DNA of 8,554 bases from Rubrobacter sp. GTDB taxonomy: Bacteria; Actinomycetota; Rubrobacteria; Rubrobacterales; Rubrobacteraceae. Where the stretch lies: the NCBI GenBank assembly GCA_016781635.1, contig JADDPY010000350.1, positions 4,980 to 13,533 on the forward strand. Reading direction: 5' to 3'. Of this stretch, positions 1 to 6,629 are shown piece after piece. The number at the start of each line of letters is the position of its first letter. Within the stretch, counting starts at the first letter, position 1. The position numbers and the translations under genes were made by a program. The notes beneath the pieces are model-generated. The model had not been told where the DNA came from. It ran no database searches and saw nothing but the letters and a program-made list of their open reading frames with translations.

Positions 1-908
1 AGCCCGAGCCGCTCCAGGAACCTCGGGTCGTTTCTCCAGCCGGGCGTGACCTTCACCTTCAGGTCCAGATAGATCCGGGTACCGAGCAGCTTCTCGACGT
101 CGCGGCGCGCCTGCGTGCCGATCTGCTTGATGATGCTACCGTTCTTCCCCAGCACGATCATACGCTGCGACGGCCGCTCGACGTGGATGATGGCGTAGAC
201 GACCGTAACGTTCTCCTTACGCTCCACCTCGTCGATCTCGACGACGATCGAGTGCGGAACCTCCTCCCTCAGAGCGTTCAGCGCCTTCTCCCGCACGTAC
301 TCCGCGAGGATAAACGACTCGGGGAAGTCCGTGACCGCCCCCTCCGGAAAGTACCGCGGCCCTTCCTGCAAGAGCCCCACCACGGCCTCCGTAAGGGGCT
401 CGACGTTCAGCCCCTTGAGGGCGCTGAGGGCGAAAATCTCCTCGTAAGAGCTGATACCCGAGATGGCTTCTATAACCGGCAGTACGGCTTCCTGGTCGCG
501 CAGCAGGTCGACCTTGTTCACGCAGGCGATCGCAGGCGTCCCGGAGTCGGCGACGAGCCGGGCTATGTAACGGTCGCCGGTGCCGAGCTCCCCCTGTACT
601 TCCATGGCATCGAAGAGGAGCAGAACGACGTCGGCCTCCCTGAGGCTGTCGAGGACCTGCTGCTGCATGCGGCTTCGTAGGGTATCGCGAGGCTTCTGGG
701 AGCCGGGGGTATCCACGAAGACGACTTGATAGCCCGGACCGTTGCGCACCCCGCGGACGGGGCTACGCGTGGTCTGAGGGCGGGGAGAGGTTATGGAGAC
801 CTTGGTGCCGACGAGGGTGTTGATGAGGGTCGACTTCCCAACGTTCGGGCGGCCCACCATGGCGACGAAACCGCTCTTGAAGCCTTCCTCCTGACCGTTG
901 ACGATCAT
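1..908 (-). CDS. era: GTPase Era (partial, C-terminal end beyond window)
   Basis: Era is a GTPase that binds the 3' end of 16S rRNA and helps assemble the small ribosomal subunit at the membrane-cytosol boundary. I translated the reverse strand from the ATG at 908 and read 302 codons before the window edge, close to the usual full length of about 300, so only a few residues are missing. Visible GTPase motifs are G1 GRPNVGKS (19-26), G2 PQTTR (44-48), G3 DTPG (66-69), G4 NKVD (131-134) and G5 SAL (162-164). The C-terminal KH domain carries the GKNG loop (254-257). The start is fixed by GGAGG four bases upstream. The ATG overlaps the cdd stop in an ATGA junction, indicating translational coupling. 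Switch II is unusual: DTPG is followed by Ser-Gln instead of the usual hydrophobic residue and His. Confidence 0.97.
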   Translation of the reverse strand, partial: MIVNGQEEGFKSGFVAMVGRPNVGKSTLINTLVGTKVSITSPRPQTTRSPVRGVRNGPGYQVVFVDTPGSQKPRDTLRSRMQQQVLDSLREADVVLLLFDAMEVQGELGTGDRYIARLVADSGTPAIACVNKVDLLRDQEAVLPVIEAISGISSYEEIFALSALKGLNVEPLTEAVVGLLQEGPRYFPEGAVTDFPESFILAEYVREKALNALREEVPHSIVVEIDEVERKENVTVVYAIIHVERPSQRMIVLGKNGSIIKQIGTQARRDVEKLLGTRIYLDLKVKVTPGWRNDPRFLERLG

Positions 909-1300
909 AGGGCCTCCGGCCCGAACGAGTTCGGCAGGATCTCCTCGAATGGGTAGCGGCTCGGGGCACCCTCTGCGTCGAGCACGACGACCTCCTCGCA
1001 ACCGAACTCGCGCAGGACCTGGCGGCAGGCGCCGCAGGGGAAACAGGGGGCCGTGTTCGGGCTGACCACCGCGACGAGCCGTATCCTTCGATCCTCCGGC
1101 GGCGAATCGGCGATCATCTTCATCACAGCACCACGCTCGGCGCAGATCGAGAGCCCATACGAGGCGTTCTCGACGTTGCATCCGTCGTACAGGGTACCGC
1201 CTTCCGTAAGGATGGCCGCCCCGACCCGGAAACCGCTGTACGGAGCATAGGCCTGCTTCGAAATCGCCCTCGCGGCGTGGATTGCGTCATAGAGTTGCAT
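905..1300 (-). CDS. cdd: Cytidine deaminase
   Basis: This enzyme hydrolytically deaminates cytidine and deoxycytidine to uridine and deoxyuridine in cytosolic pyrimidine salvage. The 131-residue length fits the small homotetrameric class. The zinc site is complete: CAERG with Cys53 and catalytic Glu55, then PCGACRQ with Cys89 and Cys92. The nucleoside-binding segments FRVGAA (24-29) and NVENASYG (42-49) are also present. The ATG at 1300 lies 10 bases after the stop of the DgkA-PAP2 gene and has only a weak ribosome-binding site, so it is probably translated by coupling. Its stop overlaps the start of era. Placement between dgkA and era matches the order known in Bacillus. I see nothing abnormal in the protein. 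Confidence 0.97.
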   Translation of the reverse strand: MQLYDAIHAARAISKQAYAPYSGFRVGAAILTEGGTLYDGCNVENASYGLSICAERGAVMKMIADSPPEDRRIRLVAVVSPNTAPCFPCGACRQVLREFGCEEVVVLDAEGAPSRYPFEEILPNSFGPEAL

Positions 1301-1310
1301 GTTCTCGATT

Positions 1311-2057
1311 CTATAGGAGTTGGAATACGGCGACGGCGATTAGGATGCCGAGGACCGCGCCGATGGCAACCTGGTAGAAGGAGTGGAAGCCCGCCTCGAC
1401 CCGACTCTGGCAGACGAGGAGGGCCATGAGCAGGGTGATAGCGGAGATCAACCCGGCGTAACGCGCTGAGCCGTCCGATGCGACGAAGCTCGCCGCCACC
1501 CACGCGGCGAACGCGACCCCGGCGTGCCCCGAGGGCATCCCACCGAGAAAGGTGTTCGGAGAACGGGCTAGCGCTTTGCCGAGGACCACGGCGATAGCGA
1601 CCAGGACGAACGCCACGACCGTCAGATGCCCCGGCCAGCGCCCAACGCTGTTCAAGGTCTCCAGCGAGAACGGACCGAGATCGTCACCCAGGATCAGATA
1701 CCCTACAAGGACCGCCGCGATGCTCGCCACGAGCACGGCCCCCGCCGAGACATCCTTGGCGAGCTTCGCCAGAGGATGATATTCCTGGGTGACGAGGTCC
1801 ACGGCGAACTCCATAGCCGTATTGAACATCTCGGCGACAAAGACGACCAGAATAATCAGGACTAGCATCGCGAGCTCCAACTTGCTCACCCCGACGAGCA
1901 GGCTGAGGACGAGCACAGCCGCCGACGCGACGACGTGAAACCGCATGTTGCGCTGCGTGCGCACAGCGTAGACGAGGCCCCGGTAGGCGTGGTTGAAGGA
2001 CCGGGCTACCCCCTGCTGGCCCTTGCTGGGCCTCGCGAGCTTCTTATCCCCCGCCAC
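1311..2057 (-). CDS. dgkA: DgkA-type lipid kinase fused to PAP2 phosphatase domain
   Basis: This 248-residue integral membrane protein joins two domains. Residues 18-124 are a DgkA-family kinase, which phosphorylates undecaprenol or diacylglycerol. Evidence is RNMRFH (36-41), the catalytic pattern ExxNTAME (Glu76, Asn79, Glu83), the AKD segment (100-102) and three predicted membrane helices near 42-58, 62-82 and 104-123. Residues 140-248 are a PAP2 domain with PSGH (175-178), SRVEAGFH (218-225) and about four more helices. The PAP2 motifs are atypical: the first, KxxxxxxRP, is not clearly present, and the acidic residue normally four positions after the catalytic His225 is Gln229. The start is a GTG preceded by GAGGG at a 6-base spacing and overlaps the end of ybeY by 14 bases. 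Whether the substrate is undecaprenol or diacylglycerol cannot be told from sequence; neighbours that are Gram-positive-like favour undecaprenol. Confidence 0.93.
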   Translation of the reverse strand: MAGDKKLARPSKGQQGVARSFNHAYRGLVYAVRTQRNMRFHVVASAAVLVLSLLVGVSKLELAMLVLIILVVFVAEMFNTAMEFAVDLVTQEYHPLAKLAKDVSAGAVLVASIAAVLVGYLILGDDLGPFSLETLNSVGRWPGHLTVVAFVLVAIAVVLGKALARSPNTFLGGMPSGHAGVAFAAWVAASFVASDGSARYAGLISAITLLMALLVCQSRVEAGFHSFYQVAIGAVLGILIAVAVFQLL

Positions 2058-2457
2058 CCACGTCCCTCAGTACTTCATATTGCGCGAACGCCATCTCGCT
2101 CGCCTCGAAGTCCTCGCCGTGGTCCATGCCCGAGAGGTGCAGCGCCCCGTGTACCACGAGCTCCTCGATCCCCATCTCCGAGCTTGCCACGCTCGGACAA
2201 ATCACGATCTCCCCGACCATCTCACCGTACGGCCCGTCGATCTCGAAGCTCAGTACATCGGTCGGGGAGTCTTTGCTTCTGTACTTGAGGTTCAACTCTC
2301 GAATAGTTTCTTCGTCTACGAGGGCTACCGAAACTTCACCCATACGCTCAGGGTCGTAGCCACGGGCGGCGAACGAAGCGGCACATAGCTCGGTTGCGCG
2401 CTCGGCGGAGAGTTCACCGTACTCAACTTCGTCGAGGACGGCAACTGAGAAGGTCAT
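2044..2457 (-). CDS. ybeY: Endoribonuclease YbeY (16S rRNA maturation)
   Basis: YbeY is a zinc-dependent endoribonuclease involved in 16S rRNA 3'-end processing and ribosome quality control. The diagnostic H3xH5xH zinc motif is intact as HGALHLSGMDH (His103, His107, His113). The conserved upstream block LNLKYRSKDSPTDVLSF (55-71) is also present. At 137 residues it is near the short end of the family, with little beyond the core domain and a glycine run at the C-terminus. The ATG at 2457 lies 7 bases after the pgpH stop. Its Shine-Dalgarno AGGGA overlaps that TAG stop, which suggests translational coupling. The last 14 bases overlap the start of the DgkA-PAP2 gene. Linkage to era and phoH supports a role in ribosome and RNA metabolism. 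Confidence 0.97.
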   Translation of the reverse strand: MTFSVAVLDEVEYGELSAERATELCAASFAARGYDPERMGEVSVALVDEETIRELNLKYRSKDSPTDVLSFEIDGPYGEMVGEIVICPSVASSEMGIEELVVHGALHLSGMDHGEDFEASEMAFAQYEVLRDVGGGG

Positions 2458-2464
2458 AACTTCC

Positions 2465-4801
2465 CTACGCGGTCGTGCCGCGGGCGGATGCAGGCTTCTG
2501 GGCTGGGGGCTGGGGGTACTCGATGCGCGGCCCGATGAAGCCTATGAGGGCTTCGCGGATCGCCTCGCCCGTCTCGTGGATCTCGTGCATCGTCAGCTGG
2601 CATTCGTCGAACTGACCGTCCTCGAGCTTGCCCCGGATGGTCCCGGCGACAATGTCCTCGATGCGCTTCGGGGTCGGCTTGTCGAGGGATTTCACGGTCG
2701 CCTCGATGGAGTCGGCGAGCATCAGGATGCCGGCCTCCTTGCTTTTCGGCTTCGGCCCCGGGTAGCGGAAGTCCGCCTCGCGGACGTCGACACCGGCGAG
2801 GTCGCCGCCGAGGGAATCTTCGAGGGCCCGGCGGTAGAAGTACTCGATGCGGGTCGTGCCGTGATGCTGGGCGATCATATCGAGGACCTCCTGCGGAAGG
2901 TTCCACTCGCGCCCCAACCTGAGCCCGTCCTTCACGTGACGCTTGATGATTCGGGCCGAGAGCGCGGGCGTGAGGCTCTTGTGCGGGTTGGCTCGCCCGA
3001 TCTGGTTCTCTATAAAGTAGTACGGGTGCTCGAGCTTGCCGACGTCGTGGTAGTACGCCCCGACGCGGGCGAGCAACGGGTCGGCTCCGATCCGCTCCGC
3101 GGCATTCGCCGCGAGGCTGCCGACCTGGATGGAGTGGGTAAAGGTGCCGGGCGCTCCGCTCAGCAGTTTGTGCAGGAGTGGGTTGCCCGTATCCGCGAGC
3201 TCCAGCATCTTCTGCGGCGTGAGGATGTTGAAGGCGTTCTCCAGGAGCGGCAGGAGCACCATCGCGAGCATTAGCGAGAGCAGGCCGTTCGCTAGCCCGA
3301 TGCCGCCCTGCCCGATAGCGGCGCGTAGGCCGCCGCCCCCGATCAGGGCGAACGCGAAGGTTACTATCCCCGTGACCACCGCTATGAGGAGCCCCGCCCA
3401 CAAAAACTCCGTCCTCGGGCCGACGCGCAGGACCGTGTAGATGGCGAACCCCGAGGTCAGGAGCAGCACGGACGCAAGGAAAAAGTCGTTGCCCGCGATG
3501 ATGCCGATGTTGACGCTCTCGATAACGACCATCAGGAACATCAGGCGCGGCCCGAGCAGGATCGTCCCGAGTATCGAGAGGCCCGCGAGCGGGATGAGAT
3601 AGTACGGGAGCGAGAGCATGACGAACACGCGAGCGAGCGCCGTAAACAGGATCAGGAGCGAGGCGGCGAGCACTATTCTGACGGCGGCCTTCCCCTTGAG
3701 GATCCTCTTCCCGAAACGCTCCAGAAAGTACCAAGCGATCCACATCTCGGTCGCCACCACGATCCCAACCCCGAGGAACACGGACCAGGGGTTCGCCCCG
3801 CCCGCAAGCCCCAGGGCCTGGAGCCGGACGACGTCACCCTGGTCGAGTACCTCCCCCTGAGCGACAACGAGCTCCCCCTGGGCGACCCGCCCCGAGACGT
3901 CCTTGACTTCGTCGCTGGCCGCGTCCCGCGCCGCCTCCGTCGCCGCCCGATCCACAACAAAGTTTGGTTCCAGATAGCCTATGCTGAGGACACTCACTAC
4001 GTCCGCAAGCTCGCCCGAAGCGTCCCTGCTGGCCGCGTCCGAAAGTCTGTCCCGTCCCTCCGCAAGCTCAACGAATGCCGACCGCGACGCCTCGACGCCG
4101 TCGTCTGCGACCGCCGTCTCCGCGTACAGCTCACGCAGGTTCTCCACCGTGTAACGCTCCGCCTCGTCCACCCGCTCGTCGTCAAGGAACACCAGCGAAC
4201 GAGCCACCCTTTCGGGGAGAGGGAAGGGAGAAGCTCCGGCCACCCGGGAGACCTTCTCCTCGGGCTCGCCGTCCCCGGACCGGATACCGCGCACCTCGTC
4301 GAAGAAACCCTCAACCGCGTCAACCTGCCGGGTGGCGATTGCGTCGTCCTGTCGATATGCCTCCGGGGCTGCATCTCTAGCTTCTTGACGCGCGGCCCCG
4401 GTGGCTACCGGGTCGACGTAGGAGACGCCGCGCTGAGCGTAGATGTCGTCCCGGGCGATGCTACCCGCCTCGTAACCCTCGCCGCCGCTTAGCCCCCCCG
4501 ACGCGAAGGTCGGGCGCGAGTCGAGGCTTATAAGCACCGTGAGCGAGAGCCAGGTAAAGAAGAGCAGGAATATGTAGAACCGCTGCCGGGGTAACCTCTC
4601 GACCCATCCCCGGAATCTCTCGAGCCGCGTCGGCGGCCTGTGGAACTCCTCCGGCTTTCTGCCGGGGACCGGAGCCCAGTCCGGAGGAACCTCGGCCGCG
4701 GGTGGCTGCGACGCTCCGTTCTCCGGGACGGCCCCGTTAGGGTTATCCGGGAGGTTCGGGGCGTGGCCCTCGCGTGCCTCGTTGTATGGGGGTTCGTTCA
4801 C
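2465..4801 (-). CDS. pgpH: PgpH-type membrane HD-domain cyclic di-AMP phosphodiesterase
   Basis: PgpH-family proteins hydrolyse the second messenger cyclic di-AMP with a cytosolic HD domain. The 778 residues read as: a proline-rich cytosolic N-terminus (1-72); a first membrane helix (about 75-93); an extracytoplasmic 7TMR-HDED-like domain (about 95-335); about seven helices (338-520); and a C-terminal HD domain (about 540-765). The metal site looks complete: His556, His585-Asp586 in YYHDVGK, His622, His646-His647 in QHHG, and Asp697 in LADSIEA. It is longer than common family members because of the N-terminal tail. The start is a GTG with no convincing Shine-Dalgarno; no other start codon lies between it and the in-frame phoH stop. 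A hairpin and a -10-like CATAAT precede it. The order phoH-pgpH-ybeY is conserved in Firmicutes. Cyclic di-AMP specificity is inferred from the family. Confidence 0.94.
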   Translation of the reverse strand: MNEPPYNEAREGHAPNLPDNPNGAVPENGASQPPAAEVPPDWAPVPGRKPEEFHRPPTRLERFRGWVERLPRQRFYIFLLFFTWLSLTVLISLDSRPTFASGGLSGGEGYEAGSIARDDIYAQRGVSYVDPVATGAARQEARDAAPEAYRQDDAIATRQVDAVEGFFDEVRGIRSGDGEPEEKVSRVAGASPFPLPERVARSLVFLDDERVDEAERYTVENLRELYAETAVADDGVEASRSAFVELAEGRDRLSDAASRDASGELADVVSVLSIGYLEPNFVVDRAATEAARDAASDEVKDVSGRVAQGELVVAQGEVLDQGDVVRLQALGLAGGANPWSVFLGVGIVVATEMWIAWYFLERFGKRILKGKAAVRIVLAASLLILFTALARVFVMLSLPYYLIPLAGLSILGTILLGPRLMFLMVVIESVNIGIIAGNDFFLASVLLLTSGFAIYTVLRVGPRTEFLWAGLLIAVVTGIVTFAFALIGGGGLRAAIGQGGIGLANGLLSLMLAMVLLPLLENAFNILTPQKMLELADTGNPLLHKLLSGAPGTFTHSIQVGSLAANAAERIGADPLLARVGAYYHDVGKLEHPYYFIENQIGRANPHKSLTPALSARIIKRHVKDGLRLGREWNLPQEVLDMIAQHHGTTRIEYFYRRALEDSLGGDLAGVDVREADFRYPGPKPKSKEAGILMLADSIEATVKSLDKPTPKRIEDIVAGTIRGKLEDGQFDECQLTMHEIHETGEAIREALIGFIGPRIEYPQPPAQKPASARGTTA

Positions 4802-4810
4802 GACACCGCT

Positions 4811-4816
4811 ATTATG
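4811..4816 (-). promoter_or_regulatory. Possible -10 element upstream of pgpH
   Basis: CATAAT on the minus strand matches the TATAAT -10 consensus at five of six bases. It lies 9 bases before the pgpH GTG, so initiation about seven bases downstream would yield a nearly leaderless mRNA. That would fit the absence of a Shine-Dalgarno site. No good -35 hexamer is found 16-18 bases further upstream, so this may be chance. Confidence 0.2.
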
Positions 4817-4850
4817 CCCGTTCCGGGTCCTTTAGGATAACCCGGAAGGG
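4817..4850 (-). other. Long hairpin spanning the phoH stop
   Basis: On the transcript the 5' arm CCC-TT-CCGGG-(TTA)-TCC pairs with GGA-CCCGG-AA-(C)-GGG around a TAAA loop. This gives 13 base pairs interrupted by a 3-base bulge and a 1-base bulge. The phoH TAA stop lies in the loop region. No U-tract follows (the next bases are CATAATAGCGG), so it is not a classic intrinsic terminator. It could be an mRNA-processing or stabilising structure, or partial attenuation between phoH and pgpH. Confidence 0.5.
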
Positions 4851-5764
4851 TCGCCGGCCCGCTCGTAAGCGTCCACGATGCGCATCACCAGGTCGCTCCG
4901 AACGATGTCGTCGCGCTTGAGGCGCACGACGGCGACCCCGTCGACCCCGGCCAGAGCCCGTTGGGCATCGTCGAGACCGCTGGTCTTGCCCCTGGGTAGG
5001 TCAACCTGCGTGGCATCACCCGTAATGACCATCTTCGAGCCGAAGCCGAGGCGCGTGAGGAACATCTTCATCTGCTGCGGGGTCGTGTTCTGGGCCTCGT
5101 CCAGGATCACGAACGCGTCGTTGAGCGTCCGGCCTCGCATGAAGGCGAGGGGCGCGACCTCGATCGTGCCGCGCTCCAGGTGGCCGCCGAACTTGGCCGG
5201 GTCGATCATCTCGTACAGAGCGTCGTACAGCGGCCTGAAGTATGGGTCGACCTTCGCCATCACGTCGCCCGGCAGGAAGCCCAACGACTCCCCCGCCTCG
5301 ACGGCGGGCCTGGTCAGGATGATCCTGTTGACCTCTCCCCGGTTTAGCGCGTCGACCGCGAGCGCCACCGCGAGGTAGGTCTTCCCCGTCCCCGCGGGCC
5401 CCACCCCGAAAACGACCTGATGGTTGCGGATAGCGTCGGTGTAGGATTTCTGGTTGCGGGTCTTCGGCGCCACGCGTCGGCCCCGGTGCGTGAGGATCAG
5501 GTCCCCGAGCACCTCTTTGCCTTTACCACCGGAGCCCATCTTGAAAAGCCTCTCGGCGGTCTCAGGGGTGATCGAGTTCCCCCTCTCCGCGAGGTCCACG
5601 AGGCCGTCGAAGACGACCTCCGCCCTCTCGACGGCGTCCTCGTGCCCGCGCAGAACGATCTCGTTCCCGCGAACGATGACCTCGCACTCCACAAGCTCCT
5701 CGACCCTTCTCAGAACCGAGTCCCGGTCCCCGAAGACCTCGTACTGCCTCCCCGGTGGAACCAC
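4832..5764 (-). CDS. phoH: PhoH-family ATPase
   Basis: PhoH-family proteins are cytosolic P-loop ATPases related to the helicase core and associated by gene linkage with RNA metabolism; the cellular role is not settled. From the GTG at 5764 the 310 residues contain a small N-terminal domain (about 1-60), Walker A GPAGTGKT (122-129), Walker B VILDEAQN (219-226), GDATQVDLP (249-257) and a likely arginine finger in DIVRS (Arg289). The conserved TRPAVEAGESLGFLPG block (151-166) is present. The start is doubtful. Reading frame and likely homology continue upstream as VEAKLVVPPGR, and the strong AAGGAGG at 5814-5808 precedes an in-frame ACG at 5803. The GTG has only GAGG at an 8-base spacing and would cut a conserved N-terminal strand. 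If 5803 is used the protein has 13 more residues. Confidence 0.95.
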   Translation of the reverse strand: MVPPGRQYEVFGDRDSVLRRVEELVECEVIVRGNEIVLRGHEDAVERAEVVFDGLVDLAERGNSITPETAERLFKMGSGGKGKEVLGDLILTHRGRRVAPKTRNQKSYTDAIRNHQVVFGVGPAGTGKTYLAVALAVDALNRGEVNRIILTRPAVEAGESLGFLPGDVMAKVDPYFRPLYDALYEMIDPAKFGGHLERGTIEVAPLAFMRGRTLNDAFVILDEAQNTTPQQMKMFLTRLGFGSKMVITGDATQVDLPRGKTSGLDDAQRALAGVDGVAVVRLKRDDIVRSDLVMRIVDAYERAGDPSGLS

Positions 5765-5807
5765 CAGCTTTGCCTCGACCTGATTTCCAGACTTGGTATC
5801 CGTATTT

Positions 5808-5814
5808 CCTCCTT
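5808..5814 (-). promoter_or_regulatory. Strong ribosome-binding site upstream of phoH
   Basis: AAGGAGG is a perfect anti-16S match and the best Shine-Dalgarno site I found in the window. Four bases downstream, in the phoH frame, is ACG (5803-5801); no ATG, GTG or TTG occurs at a suitable distance. The GTG at 5764 is 43 bases away, too far for this site to serve directly. It therefore argues for initiation upstream of the GTG. Confidence 0.65.
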
Positions 5815-5838
5815 AACCTTCTAGTGCTACGTTAAATA

Positions 5839-6285
5839 TTAGCCCTGCAACCGATCTCGTACGATCCCGGAGAGCTTTTTGCCATCGGCTCTCCCGGCGG
5901 CCATCACGTTAGCCCGGCCCATGACCGCCCCCATCTCCCTCATGCTCGAGGCACCCGTCTCCTCTATGGCCCGGTCGACGAGGGTTTCGAGCTCTTCGTC
6001 CGAGAGCGGGGTGGGAAGGTAGGCGCGCAGGATCTCGGCTTCATCGGTTTCGGCTTCGGCCTGCTCCTCCCTGCCGGCCTTCCGGTACGCCTCGGCCGAC
6101 TCCTCGCGCTGCTTGACCTGGCGCCGGAGGACGGCCATCTCGTCCTCGTCGTTCAGGGGTTGCCCCTTCTCGATCTCGGCGTTCTGCAAGGCTGCGGAGA
6201 TCATGCGTAGGGCGGTGACCCGCCCCTTGTCGCGGTTCTTCATCGCCTCTTTTGTATCACGTGCAACGTCTTCGCGTACCGCCAT
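5839..6285 (-). CDS. yqeY: GatB/YqeY-domain protein
   Basis: This 148-residue protein matches the YqeY family, whose domain resembles the tRNA-binding tail of the GatB subunit of the tRNA amidotransferase. Its free-standing role is not known with certainty. Supporting features are the helical N-terminus with KNRDKGRVTALRMISAAL (17-34), a charged helical middle (45-85) with AYLPTPLSDEEL (88-99), and the C-terminal signature GRADGKKLSGIVRDRL (131-146). Length is typical. The ATG at 6285 shares one base with the stop of the HIT gene (TAATG) and has GAGG at an 8-base spacing. A 74-base gap separates it from the conventional phoH start. In Bacillus the homologue follows rpsU; no S21 gene is visible here. 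Confidence 0.95.
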   Translation of the reverse strand: MAVREDVARDTKEAMKNRDKGRVTALRMISAALQNAEIEKGQPLNDEDEMAVLRRQVKQREESAEAYRKAGREEQAEAETDEAEILRAYLPTPLSDEELETLVDRAIEETGASSMREMGAVMGRANVMAAGRADGKKLSGIVRDRLQG

Positions 6286-6629
6286 TACGGCATCCTCACC
6301 CTCTCGCCGCCCATGACGTGGGCGTGGAGGTGGAAGACCTCCTGGCCTGCGTCCGGGCCGTTGTTTATCCTGAATGCATACCCAGATTTAGCTATACCCT
6401 CGCTCTCGGCAACATCTTGCGCGACCTCGAAGATGCGCTTCGTCACGCCGTCGGGGACTTTCCCGATCCCGGCTAGCGAGGAGACGTGCTCCTTTGGGAT
6501 AACGAGCACGTGGACCGGTGCCCGACCGTTGATATCCCGGAAGGCGAGCACGCCGTCCTCATCGCGCAAGATCTCGGCCTCCAACTCGCCCCCCACGATC
6601 TTGCAGAACACGCAATTGTCGTCGCTCAT
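6285..6629 (-). CDS. HIT-family (HINT-like) nucleotide hydrolase/transferase
   Basis: HINT-branch proteins hydrolyse purine nucleoside phosphoramidates and acyl-adenylates. The 114-residue size fits. The histidine triad is HLHAHV (His100, His102, His104), with His102 the expected nucleophile by comparison with HINT1. The N-terminal NCVFCKI pair (Cys6, Cys9) with His48 suggests the zinc-binding type found in many bacterial members. DINGRAPVHVLVIPKEH (32-48) is the usual family core. The ATG at 6629 overlaps the rsmE stop as ATGA and is preceded by GAGAGG inside rsmE. The stop overlaps the yqeY start. The physiological substrate is unknown, but its setting among translation genes would suit clearing stray aminoacyl-adenylates; that is speculation. 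Confidence 0.96.
   Translation of the reverse strand: MSDDNCVFCKIVGGELEAEILRDEDGVLAFRDINGRAPVHVLVIPKEHVSSLAGIGKVPDGVTKRIFEVAQDVAESEGIAKSGYAFRINNGPDAGQEVFHLHAHVMGGERVRMP

Noticed and set aside
183..680. 165-codon plus-strand frame
   Set aside because: It is antisense to the middle of era, whose GTPase and KH motifs are clear, and resembles no protein I recognise.
2576..3274. 232-codon open frame on the plus strand
   Set aside because: It lies wholly antisense to the HD-domain part of pgpH, whose motifs are intact. Long antisense frames are expected in high-GC coding DNA, and no family features are visible in it.
2454..3743. 429-codon open frame on the minus strand
   Set aside because: It is an out-of-frame shadow of pgpH, extremely rich in Arg, Pro and Gly with no hydrophobic core or recognisable motif.
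4817..4850. Hairpin considered as an intrinsic terminator
   Set aside because: No run of U residues follows the stem, and a coding sequence begins 16 bases later, so it is listed as a structure of unknown function instead.
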